A DNA stretch of 13,045 nt from Flavobacterium sp. (GTDB taxonomy: Bacteria; Bacteroidota; Bacteroidia; Flavobacteriales; Flavobacteriaceae): contig JALRGZ010000030.1 in the NCBI GenBank assembly GCA_023253295.1, positions 1 to 13,045 on the forward strand, read 5' to 3'. The translations under genes and the position numbers were made by a program. Shown one piece after another: positions 7,081 to 13,045 of this stretch. Each line of letters begins with the position of its first letter. Positions within the stretch are counted from its first letter, which is position 1. Under the pieces are notes generated by a model. That model ran no database searches. It had not been told where the DNA came from and saw nothing but the letters and a program-made list of their open reading frames with translations.

Positions 7081-8112
7081 ATGAGTGAAAAGACAACCAT
7101 ATATGACATTGCTAAAGAACTAAATATAACTGCGGCAACTGTTTCAAGAGCATTAAACAATAATCCAAAAATTAGCCAGAGTACCCGAAAATTAGTACTC
7201 GAAACGGCTAATAAGATGAATTACAAACAAAACCGTCTTGCTTTAGCATTACGAAGTGGAAAAAGTAATAATATTGGTGTTATTGTTCCTCGCATAAACA
7301 CTAATTTTTTTGCATCTGTAATTAGAGGTATCGAAGAAGAATTACATCCAGAAGGTTATCATGTAATTATATGTCAGACACATGAGGATGAAAACAGAGA
7401 GATAGAGAATATCAATACTCTTTTGAATGCTCAGGTTGACGGCATTTTAATGTCTGTTTCCAATCTGGCAGAAGATAACAATCATTATATCGAACGTGTA
7501 GTTAAAAAAAATATCCCCCTAATCTTTTTTGACCGAAAAAAAGATATGAAAGATGTAAGTTCGGTAACTATAGATGATTATCAAGCATCTTATCAAACCA
7601 CTCAACATTTGATCGATCAGGGCTGCAACAAAATTGCATTTTTCTCAGGAGACCGTTCTTTAGAAATTTACAGAGAACGTTATAGAGGCTATGAACAAGC
7701 TTTATTAGACAATAATATTTCCATTAATAAAGAGTATATCATCACCGTAAAGAGTAATGTTATAGAAGGTCAGGAAGCTACCGAAAAATTATTATCATTA
7801 GATAATCCACCGAATGCTATCTTTTCTACCAGTGATTTTGCTGCTTTAGGTGCTATTCAAAAACTCAAAGAAAACGGAATACGAATTCCTGAAGATTTTT
7901 GTGTTTTTGGTTTTGGAAATGAACCATTTACTAAATTTATGGAACTAACTATTTCTACAGTAGATCAATCACCATTAGAAATGGGTAAAATGGCTGCACA
8001 GGTATTTTTGGACAAAATAAATAACCAAAACAGCAAAAAAACGGAAAACAAAGTCGTGATTATGCCTAAATTACTCATTAGGCAATCTTCGACCAGAATA
8101 GCAGATAACTAA
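7081..8112 (+). CDS. LacI-family transcriptional regulator
   Basis: A 343-residue DNA-binding regulator. The N-terminal helix-turn-helix spans about residues 6-26 (IYDIAKELNITAATVSRAL), with recognition helix ATVSRAL. A hinge region follows (about 48-60, NYKQNRLALALRSG), then a periplasmic-binding-protein-like effector domain from about residue 64 (NNIGVIVPRINTNFF) to the C terminus. I chose the ATG at 7081; an upstream in-frame ATG at 7048 would add 11 residues before the usual MSEKTTIYDIA start. The gene is divergent from the pectinase operon and convergent to uxaA. The likely role is repression of the pectinase operon through the palindrome at 6815-6828, relieved by a galacturonate, KDG or related intermediate. 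The effector is unknown from sequence. It ends directly in a bidirectional terminator. Confidence 0.93.
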   Translation: MSEKTTIYDIAKELNITAATVSRALNNNPKISQSTRKLVLETANKMNYKQNRLALALRSGKSNNIGVIVPRINTNFFASVIRGIEEELHPEGYHVIICQTHEDENREIENINTLLNAQVDGILMSVSNLAEDNNHYIERVVKKNIPLIFFDRKKDMKDVSSVTIDDYQASYQTTQHLIDQGCNKIAFFSGDRSLEIYRERYRGYEQALLDNNISINKEYIITVKSNVIEGQEATEKLLSLDNPPNAIFSTSDFAALGAIQKLKENGIRIPEDFCVFGFGNEPFTKFMELTISTVDQSPLEMGKMAAQVFLDKINNQNSKKTENKVVIMPKLLIRQSSTRIADN

Positions 8113-8148
8113 AAAAGGGAGGCGTTTTTTAAAACAACCTCCCTTTTT
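8112..8148. terminator. Bidirectional intrinsic terminator between lacI-type gene and uxaA
   Basis: Arms AAAAAGGGAGG (8112-8122) and CCTCCCTTTTT (8138-8148) form a perfect 11-bp stem with a 15-base loop. Its lower part gives a U-run on either strand, so it can end both the convergent regulator transcript (+) and the uxaBA transcript (-). The left arm overlaps the last base of the regulator stop codon, and the structure lies 29 bases past the uxaA stop. Confidence 0.92.
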
Positions 8149-8177
8149 AACTAAAAACAAAATCTAAAAAACTATCT

Positions 8178-9794
8178 TTATAAAGATACTCCTCGTTTCC
8201 AAGGAATAAAATCATTTTGATTCAAAATAGCAGCCTTAGTTTTAACTTCACCACTAGCTACTTTAATAATAAACTCTAACATTTCATCAGCCGTTTCTTC
8301 AATCGATTTTTCTCCTGTAATAATTTCACCCGTATTAAAATCGATAATATCAGACATTTTTTCAGCCAATTGCGTATTAGAAGATACTTTTACAACCGGA
8401 GCAATTGGATTTCCTGTCGGAGTTCCTAAACCTGTTGTAAACAATACCATATTGGCTCCGGAGCCTACCATTGCAGTAGTACATTCTACGTCGTTTCCTG
8501 GAGTACAAAGTAATGTAAATCCTGGTTCGTTGATATATTCACCGTAATCATAAACCCCTACAATTGGTGAAGTTCCACCTTTTTTAGAAGCACCTGCTGA
8601 TTTCATAGCATCCGTAATTAAACCGTCTTTGATGTTACCCGGAGAAGGATTCATGTCAAATCCTGAACCTGCATCAACAACAGTTTTCTCATACCATTTC
8701 ATCAATTCCAAGAAACGCTCTCCGTCTTTATCTTCAACACAACGATTTACTAATTCTTGCTCTACTCCACATAACTCAGGGAATTCCGAAAGAATAGTGG
8801 TTCCTCCAAGAGCAACTAATTTATCTGACAATACTCCTAATGTTGGGTTCGCTGAAATTCCAGAGAATCCATCAGAACCTCCACACTCTAAACCAATTCT
8901 TAATTTAGATAATGGAGCCGGAGTTCTTTGTATTTGATTTGCTTTTTTAATCGCTTCAAATGAATCTTTAACTACGCTAGACAACATTGCCTCTATAGTA
9001 CCAATTGATTGTTGGTCGTAAATTAAAACAGGTTTTTTGTTATTAGGATTAATCGCTTCTAAAGCTTCTTTAAAAATTGAGATTTGTAAGTTTTGACAAC
9101 CTAAACTCAATACTGTTGCACCAGCTACATTTGGATTATTTACATATCCGGCTAATAATTTAGCTAAACTGTGCGCATCCTGACGAATCCCTCCACAACC
9201 ACCTTGATGCGTGATGAATTTAACCTCAATATTATTGAATAAATCGGCGTCATTTGAAGCTGCTTCGTTACCAGCACCACCAGTTTCCGATTTCACTAAT
9301 GAACGTAATAACAATTGGTAATCGTTTTCTTTTGGTTTCATTAATTCTTTCTCGAAAATATCTTTCAAGATTTCGATATTTCTGTTTTCACAAAATACCA
9401 ATGGGAAGAACAACCAAACGTTTTCAGTACCTACCTGACCATCCTCACGTTGGTATCCCATGAACGTTTTATCTTTCCATTTGTCCACATTTGGAATTTG
9501 CCAACCAATAGTATCTGTTTTACCAGTTACCTTAGCACTTTCGTGCTTTACATTAGTTGTAGCGATAACATCACCTTTAGCAATTTTTTGACTAGCTTTT
9601 CCAACGATTACACCGTACATGATGATTTTGTCTCCAACTTCAAAATCTACCATTGCAATCTTATGTTTCATTTTAGTATCCGATACTACTAAAACATCTT
9701 CTCCTTCAAAAGGAATAATTTCTCCTGCCTTTAGGTCTACTAAAGCTACAGCTACATTATCAGAAGGATCTACTTTTATTAATTTCTTTTGCAT
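8178..9794 (-). CDS. Altronate dehydratase (UxaA)
   Basis: A 538-residue cytoplasmic dehydratase of the UxaA/GarD family, converting D-altronate to 2-keto-3-deoxygluconate in galacturonate breakdown. An N-terminal SAF domain (about 1-85, KLIKVDPSDNVAVALVDLKAG to IATTNVKH) precedes the large dehydratase domain. Visible family blocks include GYQREDGQVGTENVW, THQGGCGGIRQD, LSLGCQNLQ, GLECGGSDGFSGISANP, and the C-terminal CTPGNDVECTTAMVGSGANMVLFTTGLGTPTGNPIAPV. Length matches full-length fused UxaA with both domains. It starts 23 bases after the uxaB stop, and is very probably co-transcribed with it. Galactarate dehydratase is the main alternative within the family; the uxaB neighbour and the pectin context favour altronate. 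Confidence 0.93.
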   Translation of the reverse strand: MQKKLIKVDPSDNVAVALVDLKAGEIIPFEGEDVLVVSDTKMKHKIAMVDFEVGDKIIMYGVIVGKASQKIAKGDVIATTNVKHESAKVTGKTDTIGWQIPNVDKWKDKTFMGYQREDGQVGTENVWLFFPLVFCENRNIEILKDIFEKELMKPKENDYQLLLRSLVKSETGGAGNEAASNDADLFNNIEVKFITHQGGCGGIRQDAHSLAKLLAGYVNNPNVAGATVLSLGCQNLQISIFKEALEAINPNNKKPVLIYDQQSIGTIEAMLSSVVKDSFEAIKKANQIQRTPAPLSKLRIGLECGGSDGFSGISANPTLGVLSDKLVALGGTTILSEFPELCGVEQELVNRCVEDKDGERFLELMKWYEKTVVDAGSGFDMNPSPGNIKDGLITDAMKSAGASKKGGTSPIVGVYDYGEYINEPGFTLLCTPGNDVECTTAMVGSGANMVLFTTGLGTPTGNPIAPVVKVSSNTQLAEKMSDIIDFNTGEIITGEKSIEETADEMLEFIIKVASGEVKTKAAILNQNDFIPWKRGVSL

Positions 9795-9817
9795 CTTAAT
9801 TAGCTTATTTTTTTCTA

Positions 9818-11260
9818 TTAGTTTTTTTGAGAAAAATTGATATACCCTTGTTCAATACCATTGGTTTCAATTTCATTTAATGCAAGCACTACAGCTTGTG
9901 ATAAACCGTCAATTTTTGTTAAATCTTCACCCCAGAAATCGGTATTAGCTAATACAGAAGCAACAACTGATTCTACATTTCCTAATTCCCAAGCTTTATT
10001 AAACGCTTCTACTAATTCCGGAGTATCTTTTACTGGCAATGCTTCATTATTCCAAGTTCCTTTATAGAATTGAATTAAACAAGCCAATGAAAAAGTCAAA
10101 CTCGTTGGAAGCACTTTTTTTGCATTATAATATCCTAATAAACTAGGCAATACTCTTACTTTGAATTTTGAAATCGAATTTAAAGCGATATCAGCCAAAG
10201 CATGCTTGATAAATGGGTTTTTAAAACGATCCATTACCTCTTCAGCATAAGCAGTGATTTCGTTTTTATCCATAGGAAGCGTTTCACTAATTTCACTGAT
10301 AACATTATCCACAAAAGGACCTGTGAAATCACCATTAACTGTTTCCATTACTAATTTATTACCAAATAAAAGAGAAACAGGAACCATTGCTGTATGCGCT
10401 CCATTCAAAATACGAACTTTAATCATTTTGAAAGGACGGATATCGTCAACAATTTTCACATTCAAATCGGTTTTATGGAATGGTAATTTTGCCTTCAAAT
10501 CATCACCTCCTTCAATTGCCCAAAGGAAAAATGGTTCCGCAGCAACAATTAAATTATCTTGATAATCTAATTTACTGTTGTAATCATCAATTTCAGCTCT
10601 TGGATATCCTGGAACAATTCTGTCCACTAAAGTGCTGTGGTACGTACAAGCATTAGAAACCCAATTCACAAATGCTTCTTCCAATTTCCATAAATCACAA
10701 TATTGCAAGATACATTTTTTCAAAGCTTCTGAATTATAATCGATTAATTCACAAGGAATGATTGTTACACCTTTTGAAGCATCACCATTAAAATGTTTGA
10801 ATCTTTCGTATAATAAAACAGTCAATTTAGCAGGAAATGAAGTTGGTGGTTGCATGTCAGGAGTATCCGCTGCGACGAATTCAATTCCAGCTTCAGTCGT
10901 ATTTGAAACAATAAATTGTAGTTCTTCTTCTTTAGCTAATGCTAAATAATCAGCAAAATCAGTATAAGGATTGATTCCTTTTACAACATTAGTAATTAAC
11001 TGAATATCTTGGATTTTTTCTCCTTTTTTGATTCCGTTCATAAACAAGGTATAAAGACCATCCTGGTCATTAATCATGTTTACCATACCACCTGCCAATG
11101 GCTGAACCATTGCAATACCAGCATTGAAATCTACTTCATTATTTAATCTTTGAAAAGCGTAATCAACAAAAGCTCTTAAAAAGTTACCTTCACCAAATTG
11201 TACTACCTTTATTGGATTTAACTGCTCTAAACCTCTATTCTTTCTGTTTAATTTTTCCAT
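9818..11260 (-). CDS. Tagaturonate reductase (altronate oxidoreductase, UxaB)
   Basis: A 480-residue NADH-dependent reductase of the mannitol/polyol long-chain dehydrogenase family, converting D-tagaturonate to D-altronate. The N-terminal nucleotide-binding motif lies at residues 18-31 (KVVQFGEGNFLRAF). STLVDRIVPGYP sits near residues 209-220. The family catalytic pattern K-x4-N-x2-H is seen as K281, N286 and H289 in KVRILNGAHT. I chose the ATG at 11260 because it gives the normal start MEKLNRKNRG; a longer reading from a TTG at 11308 adds 16 residues and runs into a palindrome that is better read as regulatory. The gene follows a strong terminator and precedes uxaA. Fructuronate reductase (UxuB) is the alternative, but pairing with uxaA and the pectin genes supports tagaturonate. 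Confidence 0.9.
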   Translation of the reverse strand: MEKLNRKNRGLEQLNPIKVVQFGEGNFLRAFVDYAFQRLNNEVDFNAGIAMVQPLAGGMVNMINDQDGLYTLFMNGIKKGEKIQDIQLITNVVKGINPYTDFADYLALAKEEELQFIVSNTTEAGIEFVAADTPDMQPPTSFPAKLTVLLYERFKHFNGDASKGVTIIPCELIDYNSEALKKCILQYCDLWKLEEAFVNWVSNACTYHSTLVDRIVPGYPRAEIDDYNSKLDYQDNLIVAAEPFFLWAIEGGDDLKAKLPFHKTDLNVKIVDDIRPFKMIKVRILNGAHTAMVPVSLLFGNKLVMETVNGDFTGPFVDNVISEISETLPMDKNEITAYAEEVMDRFKNPFIKHALADIALNSISKFKVRVLPSLLGYYNAKKVLPTSLTFSLACLIQFYKGTWNNEALPVKDTPELVEAFNKAWELGNVESVVASVLANTDFWGEDLTKIDGLSQAVVLALNEIETNGIEQGYINFSQKN

Positions 11261-11301
11261 TTTAATACTACTAAATTCTTTTAAGGCAGTTTTCTTCAAA
11301 T

Positions 11302-11319
11302 AGTTCAATCGTTTGAACT
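11302..11319. promoter_or_regulatory. 18-base inverted repeat, candidate operator upstream of uxaB
   Basis: AGTTCAATCGTTTGAACT has perfect 7-base arms (AGTTCAA/TTGAACT) around TCGT, with a CG step at the centre. It lies 41 bases upstream of the chosen uxaB start, between that start and the terminator after the aldolase gene, where a uxaBA promoter would have to be. The core AATCG.TT is shared with the palindrome at 6815-6828, but the arms differ (9 of 14 positions match). It may bind a related LacI-type or another regulator. Confidence 0.5.
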
Positions 11320-11352
11320 GATTAGGAATTCTGCTAAATTACATTAAAAAAT

Positions 11353-11393
11353 ATTTTAGGGAAAATATATTTCAAATATATTTTCCCTAAAAT
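11353..11393 (-). terminator. Strong intrinsic terminator after the KDPG aldolase gene
   Basis: Perfect 20-base arms (11353-11372 and 11374-11393) flank a single C; in RNA the top would open to a small loop. The stem contains a GGG/CCC block in otherwise A/T pairs. Read on the - strand the hairpin begins 8 bases past the aldolase stop and is followed by ATTTTTTAAT, giving the U-tract. On the + strand no comparable T-run follows, so it acts toward uxaB. Confidence 0.87.
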
Positions 11394-11401
11394 CATTACT
11401 A

Positions 11402-12073
11402 TTATTTATTTCTGAGATCTTTAATAATTGCTATCGTTTCTTTTACCTTTTGAGTTAATCCTGCATAATCTCTACTTTGTAAAACAGCAGCTGATATTAA
11501 TTGCGAACCAATTCCAACACAGTAAGCACCAGCATCAAACCATGATTTCAAATTGTCTCTTTCAGTAGAAACTCCTCCTGTAGGCATAATATTCGTCCAA
11601 GGACAAGGTCCTTTCACTCCTTTGATAAATTGTGGTCCGTAAATTTCTCCAGGGAATAATTTTACAATTTCGCATCCTAATTCCTCTGCTCTTGCAATTT
11701 CAGATAAAGTACCACAACCAGGAGACCACAAAACTTTTCTACGGTTACAAGCAATGGCAATATCTTCTCTAAACACTGGAGTTACAATAAAATTAGCCCC
11801 TAATTGCATGTATAATGAAGCAGCTGCAGCATCCGTAACCGAACCTACTCCCATAATCATTCCTGGTAATTCTTTGATAGCATATTTTGTCAATTCGGCA
11901 AAAACTTCGTGAGCGAAATCGCCTCTTGCTGTAAATTCCATCAAACGGGCACCACCATCATAACAAGCTTTCAAAACATTTTTACTTAATTCCAGATCAT
12001 TACTAAAAAACAAAGGAATCATCCCTGTTTCTTTCATTGCAGTTGCAACTTCTATACGTGTAAATTGAGCCAT
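11402..12073 (-). CDS. eda: KDPG aldolase (2-keto-3-deoxy-6-phosphogluconate / 4-hydroxy-2-oxoglutarate aldolase)
   Basis: A 223-residue class I aldolase that cleaves 2-keto-3-deoxy-6-phosphogluconate into pyruvate and glyceraldehyde-3-phosphate, the final step of the uronate pathway. The Schiff-base lysine is K138 in the motif IVKLFPGE (136-143), and the acid/base glutamate is E46 in MEFTAR (45-50). The phosphate-binding segment MPTGGVS (163-169) and C-terminal VGIGSQL are also visible. I chose the ATG at 12073: it gives the usual start MAQFTRIEVA and lies 10 bases after the kdgK stop. A longer reading from 12136 would overlap the end of kdgK and adds no recognisable sequence. The gene is co-transcribed with kdgK and followed by a strong terminator. 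Confidence 0.93.
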   Translation of the reverse strand: MAQFTRIEVATAMKETGMIPLFFSNDLELSKNVLKACYDGGARLMEFTARGDFAHEVFAELTKYAIKELPGMIMGVGSVTDAAAASLYMQLGANFIVTPVFREDIAIACNRRKVLWSPGCGTLSEIARAEELGCEIVKLFPGEIYGPQFIKGVKGPCPWTNIMPTGGVSTERDNLKSWFDAGAYCVGIGSQLISAAVLQSRDYAGLTQKVKETIAIIKDLRNK

Positions 12074-12083
12074 TTTATCTTTT

Positions 12084-13045
12084 TTATCTAGAAACCTTAC
12101 CTGTGAAATCACCATCAAGTAATTTTTCAATTTCATTTTTAGTAATTAAATTATAATCTCCGTAGATGGTGTGTTTCAAACAACAAGCAGCAACCGCAAA
12201 GTTTAAAGCTCTTTGTTTGTCTAATGGTTCTTCGTTCAAACCATAGATTAAACCTCCCATGAAGGCATCACCACTACCTACTCTGTCCACAACCGGTGTT
12301 ACTTCCTGAACATCGGCTTTGAAAATTTCTTTACCATCATAAAGGATTCCTCCAATACGTTGGTGAGAAGCACTTACAGAATAACGTAAAGTTGTTGACA
12401 TGTATTTTAAATCAGGACATAGTTTAAATACTGCATCATACAAAGCTGGTAAAGTATGTACTTCCTGATAATCAGGATCTACTTTATCTATACCCAACAT
12501 AAAATTAGCCGTATCAATATCTCCTAAAATAACATTACTGTATTTCAACATTTCCGGCATCACGTCTTTTGGTTGTTTGCCGTAATTCCACAATTTTGAA
12601 CGGTAATTCAAATCGGTTGAAATTGTCAATCCCATTTCGTGAGCCACTTGGATTGCTTCCATACAAGCTTCGGCTGCTGTTTCAGAAAGTGCAGGTGTAA
12701 TTCCACTCCAGTGAAACCAGGTAGCATCTTTTAGGATTTCTTTCCAGTCAAATTCACCTTTCTTCAAAGTTGACATTGAACTGTTAGCTCTATCATAAAT
12801 TACATTACTCGCACGAGTACTTGTACCTGTTTCAAGGAAATAAATCCCTAAACGATCTCCGCCTTTCATTACATTGTGACAATCTACATCCAGCTTACGC
12901 ATTTCTTGAATGGCACAACTTCCTAATTCATTATTAGGAACTTTAGTAACAAATTCTGCTTTCATCCCATAATTTACAAGTGAAACAGCAACATTGAATT
13001 CTCCTCCACCATAAGTTGCTTTATAGGACTCTGCCTGAGCAAATC
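12084..13045 (-). CDS. kdgK: 2-keto-3-deoxygluconate kinase (KdgK), 5' end cut by the window
   Basis: A PfkB/ribokinase-family sugar kinase that phosphorylates 2-keto-3-deoxygluconate to KDPG using ATP. The reading frame stays open to the window end, giving about 319 residues; the missing N terminus should be roughly 20-25 residues. Translation of 12966-13043 reads FAQAESYKATYGGGEFNVAV and onward, which contains the N-terminal PfkB signature (GGGEFN), so an internal ATG at 12965 is not the real start. The C-terminal signature DRVGSGDAFMGG carries the catalytic base Asp (GSGD). It is the first gene of the kdgK-eda pair in this window and is separated from eda by 10 bases. KDG enters from both the altronate and the unsaturated-uronate branches, so this gene serves both. 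Confidence 0.92.
   Translation of the reverse strand, partial: FAQAESYKATYGGGEFNVAVSLVNYGMKAEFVTKVPNNELGSCAIQEMRKLDVDCHNVMKGGDRLGIYFLETGTSTRASNVIYDRANSSMSTLKKGEFDWKEILKDATWFHWSGITPALSETAAEACMEAIQVAHEMGLTISTDLNYRSKLWNYGKQPKDVMPEMLKYSNVILGDIDTANFMLGIDKVDPDYQEVHTLPALYDAVFKLCPDLKYMSTTLRYSVSASHQRIGGILYDGKEIFKADVQEVTPVVDRVGSGDAFMGGLIYGLNEEPLDKQRALNFAVAACCLKHTIYGDYNLITKNEIEKLLDGDFTGKVSR

Noticed and set aside
11261..11308. N-terminal extension of UxaB from a TTG codon at 11308
   Set aside because: The extension has no family similarity that I recognise, the start lies in a palindrome, and the ATG at 11260 gives the normal N terminus.
12074..12136. N-terminal extension of the KDPG aldolase overlapping the kdgK end
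   Set aside because: The added residues are the out-of-frame reading of the kdgK 3' end; the ATG at 12073 gives a standard-length aldolase.
1..13045. CRISPR arrays, tRNA or rRNA genes, insertion sequences, phage genes
   Set aside because: No regularly spaced repeats, cloverleaf or rRNA-like segments, transposase or integrase coding regions were seen; the gene content is ordinary metabolic and regulatory.

Overview
The window looks like the chromosome of a Bacteroidota species, probably Flavobacterium or a close relative. It is AT-rich, has A-rich leaders instead of clear Shine-Dalgarno sites, contains a TAnnTTTG-type -7 promoter element, and encodes a PUL-like set of carbohydrate enzymes together with an ECF sigma factor of the Bacteroidota type. 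The genus is an inference; the phylum is fairly secure. The content is a pectin/galacturonate utilisation locus.

Layout. (1) 270-815, + strand: an ECF sigma factor gene, with a palindromic operator-like site just upstream (234-247). (2) 826-6735, - strand: five enzyme genes, transcribed in the order GH28 polygalacturonase lipoprotein, GH105 unsaturated (rhamno)galacturonyl hydrolase lipoprotein, CE8 pectin methylesterase, CE12 rhamnogalacturonan acetylesterase, and a second, active-site-variant GH28. The last three are separated by only 2 and 7 bases. (3) 6736-7080: a divergent control region with a perfect 14-bp palindrome (6815-6828) abutting a TAGTTTTG -7 element on the - strand. (4) 7081-8112, + strand: a LacI-family regulator, followed by a bidirectional terminator. 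(5) 8178-13045, - strand: the cytoplasmic uronate pathway, transcribed kdgK (cut by the window end), KDPG aldolase, a strong terminator, then uxaB and uxaA.

How it fits together. CE8 and CE12 would remove methyl and acetyl esters, the GH28 enzymes would cut the galacturonan or rhamnogalacturonan backbone, and GH105 would release the unsaturated uronate end made by pectate/rhamnogalacturonan lyases (none in this window). Galacturonate would then pass through uronate isomerase (UxaC, not in the window), UxaB (tagaturonate to altronate) and UxaA (altronate to 2-keto-3-deoxygluconate). KdgK and the aldolase convert that to pyruvate and glyceraldehyde-3-phosphate. The unsaturated branch (KduI/KduD, not seen here) also enters at KDG. 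No SusC/SusD pair, anti-sigma factor or uronate transporter lies within the window.

The enzymes are known families. The less ordinary content is regulatory: near-identical palindromes at the enzyme operon promoter and in front of the sigma factor gene, a third CG-centred palindrome in front of uxaB, and a 20-bp-arm hairpin that splits the uronate gene set into two apparent transcription units. I see no clearly new biological system.
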